64,000 bases of DNA from an uncultured Thiothrix sp. (GCF_937873765.1 NZ_CALMZC010000043.1:1-64000); one strand, 5' to 3'; shown: positions 1 through 10,249, counted from the stretch's first letter. The notes: a model not told the origin generated them from the letters alone. Numbers and translations are program-made.

Positions 1-129
1 TAAGTAGCTAACAAAAACAGGAGTTTAGAGTGGTTATTCAGTTGTTAGGATACCCAACCACAGCTTTACAGGAATACTCAAGCCACTCTCCTCAAACCCT
101 AAGCAGAAAATAATTAAATGTTGCTTAAA

Positions 130-723
130 CTAAGCCGCTAATAAAGTCCGCAAACGCTGCAAAGCTTGCCCACGATGGCTAATTCGATTCTTCTCACTCG
201 CCTCTAACTCAGCCGCTGTGCAAGCCTGCAAAGGCAGATAAAACAGCGGGTCATAACCAAAACCTTGCTGACCCTGTAGTTCAGTTAAGATACACCCTTC
301 CCAGCTTGCCTCCGCAATCAGCGGCACAGGATCCGTGGGATACCGAACTAGCACAATACAACAACGGAAACGCGCAGCCCGCTGCTCAGCCGGTACATCC
401 TTTAAAGCTTCCAAAAGTTTCGCATTATTCGCTGCATCATTCGTGGGTTGCCCAGCAAAGCGAGCCGAATAAATCCCCGGTTGCCCATCCAACACATCAA
501 CCACTAAACCAGAATCATCCGCTAAAGCTGCTAAACCTGTGACTTGTGAGGCATGACGCGCTTTAAGTAAAGCATTTTCTACAAAACTTAGGCCAGTTTC
601 CTCAGCATCACTGACACCTAAATCAGCTTGGCGTACAACTTCAAAGCCAAAATCAGCCAGTAAACTATTAAATTCGCGTAATTTACCCGCATTACTGCTC
701 GCCAAAACTAAGCGTTGTGTCAT
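130..723 (-). CDS. rdgB: RdgB/HAM1 family XTP/dITP pyrophosphatase
   Basis: Hydrolyses non-canonical purine nucleoside triphosphates (XTP, dITP, ITP) to the monophosphate, keeping them out of DNA and RNA. The 197-residue protein has the usual family length. It shows the N-terminal SSNAGK loop (residues 9-14), the catalytic ADDSGL motif (68-73), GIYSARFAG (83-91), FGYDPLF (155-161) and the C-terminal SHRGQAL (182-188). The start codon overlaps the rph stop codon as ATGA, so the two genes are translationally coupled. The pairing rph-rdgB is common in gammaproteobacteria. Nothing is missing from the active site. Confidence 0.97.
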   Translation of the reverse strand: MTQRLVLASSNAGKLREFNSLLADFGFEVVRQADLGVSDAEETGLSFVENALLKARHASQVTGLAALADDSGLVVDVLDGQPGIYSARFAGQPTNDAANNAKLLEALKDVPAEQRAARFRCCIVLVRYPTDPVPLIAEASWEGCILTELQGQQGFGYDPLFYLPLQACTAAELEASEKNRISHRGQALQRLRTLLAA

Positions 724-1436
724 ACCGTTAAAGCCCTATTTTGCGCTTCCATGATTTCACTAATGCCTTTATTGGCTAAGAACAGCATCGCATCTAACTC
801 TTCACGCCGGAATGCATGCCCTTCTGCCGTACCTTGTAGCTCGATAAACTGTCCCGCATCATTCATGACAATATTCATATCGGTTTCAGCAGCAGAGTCT
901 TCTACATAATCCAAATCTAATACCGGTGTCCCTTGATAAATACCTACCGATACTGAAGCTACTTGTCCATAAATTGGGTTTTTCTTCAGTTTACCTTGCT
1001 TAACTAAACTAGTCATAGCGTCCTGCAAGGCTACATAAGCACCACTAATTGACGCAGTACGTGTGCCGCCATCAGCCTGCAAAACATCACAATCTAAAGT
1101 AATTTGGCGCTCACCTAAGGCTTCTAAATCCACCACTGCCCGCAAAGCACGCCCAATTAAGCGCTGAATTTCCATAGTGCGACCCGACTGCTTGCCTTTA
1201 GCCGCCTCACGCTGCACGCGCGTATTGGTTGAACGCGGTAACATGCCATATTCTGCTGTGACCCAACCCTGACCTTTACCTTTGAGGAAAGGGGGTACTC
1301 TGTCTTCAACAGTAGCTGTACACAGCACTTTAGTATTACCAAATTCTACCAACACCGAACCTTCGGCATGGCAAGTGTAATGTCGAGTAAACCGCACCGG
1401 GCGCATTTGATCTGGGTTTCGTCCGCTAGAGCGCAT
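720..1436 (-). CDS. rph: Ribonuclease PH
   Basis: Phosphorolytic 3'-5' exoribonuclease that trims tRNA precursors using inorganic phosphate. The 238-residue protein matches the standard family length. Recognisable parts are the N-terminal [14 protein letters not shown], the substrate-binding segment around [10 protein letters not shown], the RSGR-like [14 protein letters not shown] helix, and [16 protein letters not shown], which holds the conserved acidic and phosphate-binding residues. It lies directly upstream of rdgB with a 4-bp stop/start overlap. A 119-bp gap separates it from the end of gpmI, so its own promoter probably lies upstream of base 1436. Confidence 0.97.
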   Translation of the reverse strand: MRSSGRNPDQMRPVRFTRHYTCHAEGSVLVEFGNTKVLCTATVEDRVPPFLKGKGQGWVTAEYGMLPRSTNTRVQREAAKGKQSGRTMEIQRLIGRALRAVVDLEALGERQITLDCDVLQADGGTRTASISGAYVALQDAMTSLVKQGKLKKNPIYGQVASVSVGIYQGTPVLDLDYVEDSAAETDMNIVMNDAGQFIELQGTAEGHAFRREELDAMLFLANKGISEIMEAQNRALTV

Positions 1437-1555
1437 GGCTGCATCCTTTTATTAACTTTTGAATGCGCCAATTATACTCAATTACCCAGAACTTAGGCCG
1501 ATAAAAGTTTAGCTTTTGTCAATTAACTCAACAGAGTTCTAATTAATAAAGCAAG

Positions 1556-3094
1556 TTAAATCGGTTCTAGCAATAAACTCGTGCCTGTCATCGCTGTTGG
1601 TTTAGGAATGCCCATTAATTGCAATAAAGTTGGCGCGATATTACTCAAACCACCACCCGTACTTAAACGCCAATTGACTTGATCAATTAGCAAACATGGC
1701 ACCGGATAAACTGTATGCTGAGTATTTGGCTCACCGGTTAGAGGATCGATATATTCATCACAATTACCATGATCTGCCGTTAATAGTACTGAATATTCAT
1801 TCGCTACTGCTGCATCTAATACTCGCCCGACTTCACGATCTAAAGCCTCCACGGCTTTAACCACTGCCCCCGGAACAGCCGTATGCCCAACCATATCGCC
1901 ATTCGCGAAATTAACCACGATAAAACTGTATTCATTTTTATTCAAAGCCACCACGACTGCATCTGCCACTTCAGGAGCGCTCATTTCTGGTTTGAGATCA
2001 TAGGTTTCGACTTTAGGCGAAGGAATCACCAAACGATCTTCACCTGCATAAGGTAGTTCACGACCACTATTGAAGAAAAAGGTCACATGCGCATACTTTT
2101 CAGTTTCTGAACAATGGAACTGCTTACAACCTGCGGCACTGACAGCCTCAGCAATATTAGTGCTCGGACGTTCAGGGGCGAACATGACTGGCATCGGGTA
2201 TTTTTCATCGTATTCAGTGAGTGTGGTTAGCTCAACTAACCCAAAGTCACCCCGCTCAAAGCCTTTAAAGGCTGCTAAAGCCAAAGCTTCTGACATTTGT
2301 CGTGGGCGATCATTACGGAAATTGAAGAATAAAACCTGATCACCACCGCGCATCAATTCAGCATTCGGCATCAAGCGTGGAGTAATAAACTCATCACCTT
2401 GATCGGTTGCGTAAGCGTCATCAATAGCAGTTAAAGGATCAGTGGCAAGCGTGCCAATGCCATGTACATAAGCATCCCAAGCCAGTTTAGTACGTTCCCA
2501 GCGTTTGTCCCGATCCATCGCATAGAAGCGCCCGCAGATACTCGCAATCTGCCCGCCAGTTTCTGCCAGAATGGTTTGTACACGCGCAATGAAAGTTTTC
2601 GCTACCCGTGGTGCGGTATCACGCCCATCAGTAATTGCATGCACTACAGGGATCACTTCATGCTGTTTGCAAGCACGTAATAAACCTTCTAAGTGATTGA
2701 GATGACTATGCACACCACCGTCAGAAACCAAACCAATCAAATGTAGCGGCCGCTTTTGAGCTTTGGCTTTTTGCAAAGCCGCCGACAATACGGGATTAAC
2801 CGCTAAACTGCCATCGGCAACCGCATCATCTAAGCGCACTAGATCTTGCTTGAGGATAGCACCACAACCAATAGTCATATGCCCAACTTCAGAATTACCC
2901 ATTTGTCCATCTGGCAAACCTACTGAGCGCCCTGAAGCCATTAAAGTAGTATGTGGATACTTACCGAAATAACTATCTAAATTAGGCGTGTTCGCCTCAT
3001 AAACCGCATTATATTTTTTGCTTGGATTGACGCCGAAGCCATCCAAAATAATCAAAATAACATTACGACGTGGAGCTAAAGTGGTTTGTGTCAT
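1556..3094 (-). CDS. gpmI: 2,3-bisphosphoglycerate-independent phosphoglycerate mutase
   Basis: Interconverts 3- and 2-phosphoglycerate in glycolysis and gluconeogenesis through a phosphoserine intermediate with two Mn ions. It is an alkaline-phosphatase-superfamily enzyme of about 512 residues, the normal size. The nucleophile is the serine of MGNSEVGH. ILIILDGFG near the N-terminus supplies metal ligands, as do LTADHGNCD and the HT of TQHTVYP near the C-terminus. A GTG codon at 3100 is in frame, but the ATG at 3094 is preferred because GAG lies five bases upstream. No dPGM is visible in the window. Confidence 0.96.
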   Translation of the reverse strand: MTQTTLAPRRNVILIILDGFGVNPSKKYNAVYEANTPNLDSYFGKYPHTTLMASGRSVGLPDGQMGNSEVGHMTIGCGAILKQDLVRLDDAVADGSLAVNPVLSAALQKAKAQKRPLHLIGLVSDGGVHSHLNHLEGLLRACKQHEVIPVVHAITDGRDTAPRVAKTFIARVQTILAETGGQIASICGRFYAMDRDKRWERTKLAWDAYVHGIGTLATDPLTAIDDAYATDQGDEFITPRLMPNAELMRGGDQVLFFNFRNDRPRQMSEALALAAFKGFERGDFGLVELTTLTEYDEKYPMPVMFAPERPSTNIAEAVSAAGCKQFHCSETEKYAHVTFFFNSGRELPYAGEDRLVIPSPKVETYDLKPEMSAPEVADAVVVALNKNEYSFIVVNFANGDMVGHTAVPGAVVKAVEALDREVGRVLDAAVANEYSVLLTADHGNCDEYIDPLTGEPNTQHTVYPVPCLLIDQVNWRLSTGGGLSNIAPTLLQLMGIPKPTAMTGTSLLLEPI

Positions 3095-3140
3095 GATCAC
3101 TCAAATACTTGGGACGAGTAGCTAAGTTACTCGCGCATCT

Positions 3141-4205
3141 TTAATCTTTGGGTGGAATTGGCTGATTAGTGGGCTGATCACCAGCCGCATAACGTCCTTG
3201 CTCATCCAGCTCCGCCTGCTGTTTAGCAGCTTTATCTAACTCAGCCTCTAATTCTTCATCCGTTAATGGGCGAAACTCATCATCGTCCATTTCCTTAAAA
3301 CTATACTTATCATCCTGCCAATATTCTGCAGAATTCTGCGTATTATCAGTTTGATCTAAGCTTTCAATATCTTCACCAGACTGGAGAAGACTAGCGGTAC
3401 TAGCTGCTGCGCTAGCTACTAAAGCTGTTGAGCCAATATAGTCATTTTCAGTCTCAGCATCGCTGCGCTTTTTAGCAACAGTCCGACCTAGGAATAATCC
3501 CACTTCAAACAAGAGCCAAATGGGTACAGCCATCATAATTTGCGACACCACATCGGGAGGTGTAAGGAACATCGCAATCGTGAAAGCGCCCACAATAATA
3601 TAAGGACGCGCCTTGGCTAAAGCTTCTACACTAACAATTCCCATCCGAATCAATAGTATGGTTGCCACCGGTGTCTCAAAACTTAATCCAAAAGCCAAAA
3701 ACATCGCTACGGTAAAATCGAGATAGGTGGCTATATCAGGTGTTGGATTCACATTCGCTGGAGCAAAAGCTACTGCAGCCTTAGAAATCATCGGAATCAC
3801 AAAAAAATAGGCAAACGCCATCCCAACATAAAATAGCCCCACGCTCGATAGCAGCAATGGTGTGACCATTTTCTTTTCATGCTGATACAAGCCGGGGGCA
3901 ATAAACACCCAAACTTGATAGAAGGTATAAGGCAGGGTCAACAGAAAAGCGACCATCAAGGCTAATTTAAACGGTACCAGAAAAGGAGAAGCGACACCTA
4001 TCGCAATCAGTTTCTCGCCTTGTGGCAAGTTACGCACTAATGGGTCAGAGAGCCAATTGTAGAGATCTTGCGCGAAAGGCGTTAAGCAGATAAAGACTGC
4101 GCCTAGAACCAGCACAATCCGTAACAGGCGATCACGCAGTTCAATCAGATGCTCTAAAAATGCTTTTTCACCAGCATTCTCAGCACCCTTAGTCTGATTT
4201 AACAT
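3141..4205 (-). CDS. tatC: Sec-independent protein translocase TatC with long acidic C-terminal tail
   Basis: Core of the twin-arginine translocase; with TatB it binds the RR signal peptide of folded substrates. The first ~247 residues form the normal six-helix TatC, with [12 protein letters not shown] at the N-terminus, the periplasmic loop containing [11 protein letters not shown], and [11 protein letters not shown]. About 105 further residues follow AKKRSD, rich in Asp, Glu, Ala, Ser and Gln. They contain no membrane segment and are presumably cytoplasmic. Typical TatC proteins stop near 250-260 residues. The start overlaps the tatB 3' end by 17 bp, consistent with a tatABC operon. Confidence 0.95.
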   Translation of the reverse strand: MLNQTKGAENAGEKAFLEHLIELRDRLLRIVLVLGAVFICLTPFAQDLYNWLSDPLVRNLPQGEKLIAIGVASPFLVPFKLALMVAFLLTLPYTFYQVWVFIAPGLYQHEKKMVTPLLLSSVGLFYVGMAFAYFFVIPMISKAAVAFAPANVNPTPDIATYLDFTVAMFLAFGLSFETPVATILLIRMGIVSVEALAKARPYIIVGAFTIAMFLTPPDVVSQIMMAVPIWLLFEVGLFLGRTVAKKRSDAETENDYIGSTALVASAAASTASLLQSGEDIESLDQTDNTQNSAEYWQDDKYSFKEMDDDEFRPLTDEELEAELDKAAKQQAELDEQGRYAAGDQPTNQPIPPKD

Positions 4206-4476
4206 GCGTTTCGATTTCCTTCTTTGCTGTATCGACTTGGTCGTTCATCAACACACGTAAGTTACGCAGCTCTTCCTCTTGCTTATAAAGCATCGAGCGT
4301 AACTCTTCCGTACCTAGCTCTCGTTCAATATCAGCGCGAGTATGAGCAATTAAGCGCCGCGCTTTACCTACCCATAAGCCAACCGTGCGAGCGACCGTCG
4401 GCAAACGCTCAGGGCCAATGACTAATAAAGCCACGATGCCAATCACCAACATTTCCAGAAAGCTAGTTTCAAACAT
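4189..4476 (-). CDS. tatB: Sec-independent protein translocase TatB
   Basis: Membrane-anchored partner of TatC in the Tat receptor complex. The 95-residue protein begins with a single hydrophobic helix ([20 protein letters not shown]) followed by the GPERLP hinge that distinguishes TatB from TatA. An amphipathic helix and a charged tail follow. It is shorter than the E. coli protein (about 170 residues) but keeps the defining parts. It lies 14 bp after tatA and overlaps tatC. Confidence 0.94.
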   Translation of the reverse strand: MFETSFLEMLVIGIVALLVIGPERLPTVARTVGLWVGKARRLIAHTRADIERELGTEELRSMLYKQEEELRNLRVLMNDQVDTAKKEIETHVKSD

Positions 4477-4490
4477 GTTAGCGCCTAAGT

Positions 4491-4742
4491 TTAGACTTTG
4501 TCTTTTTCCCGAGCCTGTACATCAATCACATTGCCTTGCACATTCGGAGTGACATTAGGCGTAGGTGGAATCTGCTGAGCTGTTTTTTCAGCCTCGGGCG
4601 CTTCATCACCATCTTTGACTGCTTTACGGAAGTTTTTGAAAGCTTCGCCCAAATCGCCGCCCATGCTACGCAATTTTTTAGTCCCAAACAGGAGAATAAC
4701 AATCACTAAGATCAGGACTAATTGTAAAGGACTAAAATGCAT
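4491..4742 (-). CDS. tatA: Sec-independent protein translocase TatA
   Basis: Forms the size-adjustable pore of the Tat pathway. The 83-residue protein has an N-terminal transmembrane helix ([17 protein letters not shown]), the FGTKKLR hinge, an amphipathic helix ([15 protein letters not shown]) and a disordered acidic/proline-rich tail. It is the first tat gene, 22 bp after hisE, so tat transcription may be linked to the his group upstream. Confidence 0.95.
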   Translation of the reverse strand: MHFSPLQLVLILVIVILLFGTKKLRSMGGDLGEAFKNFRKAVKDGDEAPEAEKTAQQIPPTPNVTPNVQGNVIDVQAREKDKV

Positions 4743-4764
4743 AGTAGTTCATCATCCTATCGTT

Positions 4765-5088
4765 TTAAGAGGGTCGACTGGCTTTCTCAGCCAAGCCTGA
4801 TAAGCCGAAACGACGTTCTAATTCTTTCAGCACGTCTTGCGGGTGTAAATTTTGCTGGGCTAAGAGCACTAAACTATGAAACCATAAATCAGCAACTTCA
4901 TAGATGATTTTTTCTTTATCGCCATCTTTCGCAGCCATAACAGTTTCTGTGGCTTCCTCACCAATTTTCTTGAGGATGGCATCCAAGCCTTTGCCATACA
5001 ATTTAGCGACATAAGAGCTGTCAGGCGCAGCTTGCTTACGCTCTTCTAGTACCTGCGCTAATTGTGAAAGTATCGCATCATTCATCAT
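4765..5088 (-). CDS. hisE: Phosphoribosyl-ATP pyrophosphatase
   Basis: Second step of histidine synthesis, PR-ATP to PR-AMP. It belongs to the all-alpha MazG-like NTP pyrophosphatase fold; [14 protein letters not shown] and the acidic helix around [14 protein letters not shown] carry the metal-binding acidic residues. A TTG at 5124 is in frame, but the ATG at 5088 (or the adjacent 5085) gives the usual 107 residues starting MMNDAIL. The gene is unfused: no HisI (PR-AMP cyclohydrolase) domain is attached or visible nearby. It follows the AAA+/M41 gene and precedes tatA. Confidence 0.93.
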   Translation of the reverse strand: MMNDAILSQLAQVLEERKQAAPDSSYVAKLYGKGLDAILKKIGEEATETVMAAKDGDKEKIIYEVADLWFHSLVLLAQQNLHPQDVLKELERRFGLSGLAEKASRPS

Positions 5089-5114
5089 GGGCGCATTATG
5101 CGCGAAGAAACCGC

Positions 5115-7025
5115 TTAAGAACAATTGCCAGCAGATAAATTAGCAGAATCTAAGTGTTTATCATAAGCGGGAACATGCAAATAATTCTCATCCTGTATGC
5201 TCACCCCTAAGCCATGAGCTTGGGCAATCTCTGCAATCACTTGTACTTCAAGCTTCCCTGTCACTGCTAACTTCTGTGCTAACTCCACCAAGAGCAGCTC
5301 ATGTTTTAACAATAAACTGCGGGCTACCTCAACTTGCGCCACAATTATTTGCTCAACCGCCGCATCGGTAATTTCCTTCTTCATACGATGGGCATGATCC
5401 TCCATCACATAACAAGCTTGGAAGCCATCATCGAAGCCATAACGGCGCATGTAATCCAGCGCAATAATGGACGCCTCTTCGCGATCCTGTGAGCGCCCAA
5501 TCGACGCTTCATTCGCACCGAAGATTAATTCTTCTGCCAAACCACCGGCTAGAAAAATCTTGATCATATCTAGCATGGTTTGCTTAGTACGATAAATTTG
5601 ATGAGGGAAAGTGAAGCCACCTGCATAACTATTCGCAATCCGGCTTTGCAATTGCATTGGCACCAGTTTAAATAAAGCCATATACAAAACAGCATGTCCG
5701 GCTTCATGCACACTAATATTCGCCGTGGCAGCCGCTTGATTACTAGCGCGAATCTGATCAATACGCCCTTCAAAAGCCACTTTAACCTCTTGCTCACCCA
5801 CTTGAGCCACAATTTGCTTGGCCACAGTATCATAGCGTAGTGCTATGCAATCAGCCTCAGTAGTGAGTGCTTGTAATAGCAGATTAGATAAATTGACCTC
5901 TAAAATATCGGTGACACTGGAAAATACCGGACGCACGCCTTGGGCTGGGAATACCCCATTGCGATAAATTAGCGCCTCCATACTGTGATCAATGCTTAAT
6001 TGAATACCAGTACGTGTATAGGTTTCTTGCTGGATACGCTTAACTTCACGTGCAATCAAGGCTTGGAAATCTTGCTTACGTAAGCTCGGATAAATGAGGT
6101 GAATATTGCCAAAACGTGCCACTTGCTCAGGACGGAATTTGCGTAACAGCGCATTTTTCACATCCATTAAAGTCACTTTGCTGCTGATGGCATGGAAAAT
6201 ATCCGCATCGACATCCGCTTCGGCGGCATCGCGTGCAACCGAAAACGCCTCATCCAAATTCCCTGAAATAATCACTAAAGTCTGTGCATGGTTAATCGGC
6301 TCATACAGGGTTTTTTTCTTTTTCGCATTCAGCAATAGATTGACTAGTTCAGGCTCAGGCAGCTCAAAGAGTGACTCTAAATCAATATCCAAATTCAGGG
6401 TTTTCTTGAAAGATAATAAGTCATACGAGCTAATATAATGTTCATAAGGCTCATAACTGACTTCAGGCTCTTCCCCCGCGTCTAAACGCTTTTTCTTACG
6501 CTTACGCTCCCAAAAATAACGAGCGAGGAAATTATCAATATCATTGGCTTCTTGATCATAACGGGTTAGATAGCCATCTGATAGTAAGCTCCAGAAATCC
6601 ATGAAACGTGATTGAGCGAGCGGTTTGCCCTCAACATCAATCGTATTAAAGCGTTGAATTTCGTCAAATAAAAGAATACAGGGCTTGCTATCATGCAGCT
6701 CACGTTTATCTAAGATAGAGGAAACCGAAGAGTGCCAAAACGTCTGATCGATATTCGATAGCTCAATTTCAGCAAAGCGCTCTTGAAAATTGAGTGCACG
6801 AACTAGTTTGCGTACTAAATCGGTTTTGCCAACACCAGTCATACCCCAAAGATTGACAATTACTGGGCGCTGCAACAACTCTGGCATTAAATACCAGACT
6901 TGGATATAACCAATTAAATCATCAATGATTTTATCGATCCCGATAAAATGCTGCTTAAGCGTGTGACGGACTAACTCTAATTGTTCTTTTCGTTCGGCAA
7001 TTAACTGCTTATCAACTTGCAGCAT
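5115..7025 (-). CDS. AAA+ ATPase fused to FtsH-type M41 zinc metallopeptidase (soluble)
   Basis: A 636-residue protein with two parts. Residues ~20-415 form an AAA+ module of the ClpB-D2/ClpX type: Walker A GMTGVGKT (61-68), Walker B ILLFDEIQ (117-124), sensor 1 near [10 protein letters not shown] (251-260), the arginine-bearing [11 protein letters not shown] (296-306), and a sensor-2 region with GVRP (363-366) like the GARP of ClpB. Residues ~430-620 form an M41 peptidase: HEAGH zinc motif (440-444), [10 protein letters not shown] (494-503) and an Asp at 514 in the position of the third zinc ligand. No membrane helix is visible, unlike FtsH. About 100 charged residues are inserted between Walker B and sensor 1. 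A strong AAGGAG site precedes the ATG. It sits between hisF and hisE on the same strand. Its substrate is unknown. Confidence 0.8.
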   Translation of the reverse strand: MLQVDKQLIAERKEQLELVRHTLKQHFIGIDKIIDDLIGYIQVWYLMPELLQRPVIVNLWGMTGVGKTDLVRKLVRALNFQERFAEIELSNIDQTFWHSSVSSILDKRELHDSKPCILLFDEIQRFNTIDVEGKPLAQSRFMDFWSLLSDGYLTRYDQEANDIDNFLARYFWERKRKKKRLDAGEEPEVSYEPYEHYISSYDLLSFKKTLNLDIDLESLFELPEPELVNLLLNAKKKKTLYEPINHAQTLVIISGNLDEAFSVARDAAEADVDADIFHAISSKVTLMDVKNALLRKFRPEQVARFGNIHLIYPSLRKQDFQALIAREVKRIQQETYTRTGIQLSIDHSMEALIYRNGVFPAQGVRPVFSSVTDILEVNLSNLLLQALTTEADCIALRYDTVAKQIVAQVGEQEVKVAFEGRIDQIRASNQAAATANISVHEAGHAVLYMALFKLVPMQLQSRIANSYAGGFTFPHQIYRTKQTMLDMIKIFLAGGLAEELIFGANEASIGRSQDREEASIIALDYMRRYGFDDGFQACYVMEDHAHRMKKEITDAAVEQIIVAQVEVARSLLLKHELLLVELAQKLAVTGKLEVQVIAEIAQAHGLGVSIQDENYLHVPAYDKHLDSANLSAGNCS

Positions 7026-7044
7026 GAAGGCTCCTTAATATTAT

Positions 7045-7818
7045 TTATAAGCGCATTTCGATACCTTGCGCCGCCATAAATTCCTTGGCTTGGCCTACGG
7101 TATATTCGCCAAAGTGAAAAATACTAGCGGCTAACACCGCATCAGCGCCACCTTTTAATACGCCATCCGCTAAATGCTGTAAATTACCCACGCCACCAGA
7201 AGCAATTAAAGGTACTGAAACCCGCTCATTAATCTCAGCCATCAGTACTAGATCGAAACCACTTTTGGTACCATCGCGATCCATACTGGTAACTAATAAC
7301 TCACCTGCACCATAAGCGGCCATTTTTTCAGCCCAAGCCACAGCATCAATCCCGGTGCGTTTGCGTCCGCCATGCGTGAATACTTCCCAGCGTAAAGGCT
7401 CACCCGCCTCACTTACGCGTTTGGCATCAATGGCGACCACAATGCATTGTGAACCGAAATAATCTGTGGCTTCGCGGACTAATTCGGGATTGGTAATCGC
7501 TGCCGTATTAATTCCAACTTTATCCGCCCCCGCATTTAACATGCGGCGTACATCATCTAATTTACGAATCCCGCCACCGACCGTCAGTGGAATAAAAACT
7601 TGGGAAGCGACCGCCTCCACGACATGCACGATGGTTTCACGATTATCGGAGCTAGCGGTAATATCGAGGAAAGTAATCTCATCTGCACCTTCACGATTAT
7701 AACGAGCCGCAATTTCCACAGGGTCGCCCGCATCGCGAATATCGACGAAGTTGACCCCCTTCACCACACGCCCATTATCAACATCCAGGCAAGGAATAAT
7801 GCGCTTAGCTAAGCCCAT
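7045..7818 (-). CDS. hisF: Imidazole glycerol phosphate synthase subunit HisF
   Basis: Cyclase subunit that uses ammonia from HisH to turn PRFAR into imidazole glycerol phosphate and AICAR. The (beta/alpha)8 barrel has the usual 257 residues. Visible features are the catalytic Asp in [21 protein letters not shown], the DGTKSGFD segment with the second catalytic Asp, and the phosphate-binding IASGGVG. It starts 2 bp after the hisA stop, behind a GGAG site. The glutaminase partner hisH is not in the window. Confidence 0.97.
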   Translation of the reverse strand: MGLAKRIIPCLDVDNGRVVKGVNFVDIRDAGDPVEIAARYNREGADEITFLDITASSDNRETIVHVVEAVASQVFIPLTVGGGIRKLDDVRRMLNAGADKVGINTAAITNPELVREATDYFGSQCIVVAIDAKRVSEAGEPLRWEVFTHGGRKRTGIDAVAWAEKMAAYGAGELLVTSMDRDGTKSGFDLVLMAEINERVSVPLIASGGVGNLQHLADGVLKGGADAVLAASIFHFGEYTVGQAKEFMAAQGIEMRL

Positions 7819-7820
7819 AA

Positions 7821-8552
7821 CTACACTCCATCCACTAAGCGTTGTGCTTCCGCTAAATCAATTGTGCCTTCATAAATAGAGCGACCCAAAATGCTGCCCA
7901 TCACGCCTTTATCCTCCACCGCAAGTAGCGCTTTAATATCATCAAGATTCGTAACACCACCCGAGGCAATCACTGGAATCGAAATACTGGCAGCGAGTTT
8001 GGCAGTCTCTTCAACATTCACACCCGTCATCATGCCATCACGCGCAATATCGGTATAAACAATCGCGCTCACACCCGCTTGCTCAAATTGTTTAGCCAAA
8101 TCAATTGCAGTCACTTGTGAGACTTCCGCCCAACCATCGGTAGCCACCATGCCATTCTTCGCATCAATTCCGACGATAATATGCCCCGAAAACTGTTTAC
8201 AGAGTTCGACTACAAACTGTGGATCTTGCACGGCTTTCGTACCAATAATACAAAACTGCACGCCAGCCTCTAGATAAGCGGCAACCGTCGCTGCATCACG
8301 AATCCCACCACCGATTTGCACCGGTAAATCGGGGAACTTAGCCGCGACTGCACGCACCACCTCACCATTGACCGGCTTGCCTTCAAAGGCGCCATTTAAA
8401 TCGACCAAATGTAAGCGACGTGCGCCTGCATCCACCCAACGCTGGGCAACATCCACAGGATTAGCAGAGAATACCGTCGTATCCTCCATACGCCCCTGAC
8501 GCAGGCGCACACATTGACCGTCTTTCAGGTCGATAGCAGGAATCAGCAGCAT
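7821..8552 (-). CDS. hisA: ProFAR isomerase HisA
   Basis: Isomerises ProFAR to PRFAR in histidine synthesis. The 243-residue (beta/alpha)8 barrel starts [17 protein letters not shown], whose Asp is the catalytic base. QIGGGIRD, the [14 protein letters not shown] loop with the catalytic acid, and IASGGV are also present. It is the first his gene of this minus-strand run (hisA-hisF-AAA/M41-hisE). The upstream gap of about 65 bp to the sugar dehydrogenase gene suggests a promoter there or continuation from it. Confidence 0.97.
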   Translation of the reverse strand: MLLIPAIDLKDGQCVRLRQGRMEDTTVFSANPVDVAQRWVDAGARRLHLVDLNGAFEGKPVNGEVVRAVAAKFPDLPVQIGGGIRDAATVAAYLEAGVQFCIIGTKAVQDPQFVVELCKQFSGHIIVGIDAKNGMVATDGWAEVSQVTAIDLAKQFEQAGVSAIVYTDIARDGMMTGVNVEETAKLAASISIPVIASGGVTNLDDIKALLAVEDKGVMGSILGRSIYEGTIDLAEAQRLVDGV

Positions 8553-8618
8553 GATTAGATCCTAAATAACGAAGCTCGCATCCTAGCGCAAAATCTAGTT
8601 AGCCAACAGGGTTTAGAC

Positions 8619-9725
8619 TTATTGACTCGGTTCTAAGCGATATAAACTACCCTTGCTTTCATCATTTAAGAGATACAGATAGCCATCTGGGCCTTGTTGA
8701 ACATCACGAATGCGCCCTAGTTCATCTTCGAGCAAACTTTCCTCAGCAGCAACTTTACCACCGACTAAAGTTAAACGGACTAGCTTAGAAAATTTGAGAG
8801 AACCAACAAAAACACTGCCATTCCAGCCTGAATATTTATCACCGCTATAGAAAGTCATACCCGAGGGTGCGATGGAAGGCGTCCAATAATAGACAGGCTG
8901 TTCCATACCCGCTTGTTTAGTTTTGCCCTCCCCCACTGATCCACCACCGTATTCCTCACCATAAGTAATCACCGGCCAACCATAATTTGCACCTGCTTTG
9001 AGGATATTAATTTCATCACCCCCTTGGGGGCCATGTTCATGCGTCCACACTTGACCATTGCTAGGATTTAAAGCAATCCCTTGCACATTACGATGCCCGT
9101 AGGTGAATAACTCTGGTGCAGCACCTGCTTTACCTCTTAACGGATTAGTCTCAGGCACACGACCATCATCCTTTAAGCGTACCACCCCACCTGCATGATT
9201 ACTGGTATCTTGGGCAAGCTCTTGTTGGCCACGCTCGCCTAACGTGAGATATAAATAACCTTGCTTATCAAACAGTAAACGCCCACCAAAATGATGTGCA
9301 CTTTCAAGTTTAGGGAGGGCAATAAAGAGCTTTTGTAGATTAGTTAATTTGCCTTGATAATATTGAGCGCGTACCAGTTCGGTACTTGCGCCACCTTCAC
9401 CAGAGGCACTATAGGCGAGATAAATTAATCGGTTTTTAGGAAACTGTGGATGAGCTGCAACGCCTAATAAGCCCCCCTGACCTTGTGCATAGACCTTTGG
9501 AACACCTGTAATAGGGGGGGATAACTTACCCTTTTTCACACTGCGCAACTGCCCACTGCGCTCAGTAATTAAAATCTCATTCTCGGGTAGAAAAGCCATA
9601 GACCAAGGATGATCTAAGCCCCCCACTACTTTAGTTGCCTTCACTGGACTTGCAGAACGCGCCCCACAACCCATAAGCACTAGGCTGAGGACACCTAGGC
9701 ACAGATATAGCCAATATTTTTTCAT
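8619..9725 (-). CDS. PQQ-dependent soluble aldose sugar dehydrogenase-like lipoprotein
   Basis: A 368-residue six-bladed beta-propeller of the GSDH/Asd (YliI) family, predicted to oxidise aldoses with pyrroloquinoline quinone and calcium. The N-terminus is a lipoprotein signal ending in the lipobox LMGC (Cys20). Family landmarks include GGLDHPWSMAFLP, GGLLGVAAHP, SAHHFGGRLLFD (the catalytic His region), GHRNVQGIALNP, EHGPQGGDEIN and GANYGWPVITYG. No PQQ biosynthesis gene is visible here. Family assignment is firm; sugar and cofactor use are inferred. Confidence 0.88.
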   Translation of the reverse strand: MKKYWLYLCLGVLSLVLMGCGARSASPVKATKVVGGLDHPWSMAFLPENEILITERSGQLRSVKKGKLSPPITGVPKVYAQGQGGLLGVAAHPQFPKNRLIYLAYSASGEGGASTELVRAQYYQGKLTNLQKLFIALPKLESAHHFGGRLLFDKQGYLYLTLGERGQQELAQDTSNHAGGVVRLKDDGRVPETNPLRGKAGAAPELFTYGHRNVQGIALNPSNGQVWTHEHGPQGGDEINILKAGANYGWPVITYGEEYGGGSVGEGKTKQAGMEQPVYYWTPSIAPSGMTFYSGDKYSGWNGSVFVGSLKFSKLVRLTLVGGKVAAEESLLEDELGRIRDVQQGPDGYLYLLNDESKGSLYRLEPSQ

Positions 9726-9781
9726 TCTGAATGATTCGATTTTGATGTTAACACTCTAGTAACGAGTGTAGTTGGCTTTGG

Positions 9782-9959
9782 AGGGAAACGGATGGTGCTC
9801 CTGATTAAGTTGTACGCTACAGGGCATGAGAGGGGTCGCATAAGCTTTAAGTAGGGCAACTCAAGCATGAAGGGAAACGGATGGTACTCCTGATTAAGTT
9901 GTACGCTACAGGGCATGAGAGGGGCCGCATAAGCTTTAGGTAGGGCAACTCAAGCATGA
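9782..9959. repeat. Two tandem copies of an 89-bp direct repeat
   Basis: Copy 1 is at 9782-9870 and copy 2 at 9871-9959, head to tail with no gap. Both start AGGGAAACGGATGGT and end CTCAAGCATGA. I see three substitutions between them (G/A in GTGCTCC, T/C in GGGTCGC, A/G in TTTAAGTAG). No long open frame uses the unit, so a non-coding duplication is likely. Confidence 0.9.
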
Positions 9960-10042
9960 TAAGAAGGATGGACAGGGCGATTCAAAGCAATACAGAAGCA
10001 ATGTGCGCGTGGATGAGTGGTGGCTGGTTAATCTTGTACCCG

Positions 10043-10249
10043 CTAAACGAAATCAGCAAGATCAAAGGAACAGCCATTCAGATCGTATACGTCAAATACA
10101 TATTCAGCCACATCATAGGGCGACCCATTCAGGTCACGTAAGTCGTCGCTGACAAAAATTTTCTTCACTTGCTTACCAGTCGGGTCAGTAGAGATGCGTA
10201 CTATTGCCCTCGGTTCGAGCGAAACTGCCACGATCACACGAGTACCCAC
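10043..10249 (-). CDS. Short hypothetical ORF, possibly a gene remnant
   Basis: A 68-residue frame with a GTG start and no clear ribosome binding site. It holds a short internal echo: DLNGSPYDVAEYVFDVY is followed by DLNGCSFDLADFV. It matches no family I recognise. It lies upstream of nothing on its own strand and next to a duplicated non-coding repeat, so it may be a fragment or chance. Confidence 0.25.
   Translation of the reverse strand: MGTRVIVAVSLEPRAIVRISTDPTGKQVKKIFVSDDLRDLNGSPYDVAEYVFDVYDLNGCSFDLADFV

Noticed and set aside
1..129. Terminator or gene 5' of the window start
   Set aside because: A weak inverted repeat (AGAGTGG/CCACTCT) is present but with no supporting U-run or ORF.
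9722..9916. 64-residue minus-strand ORF through the tandem repeat
   Set aside because: It reads through the duplicated unit and has no protein-like features.
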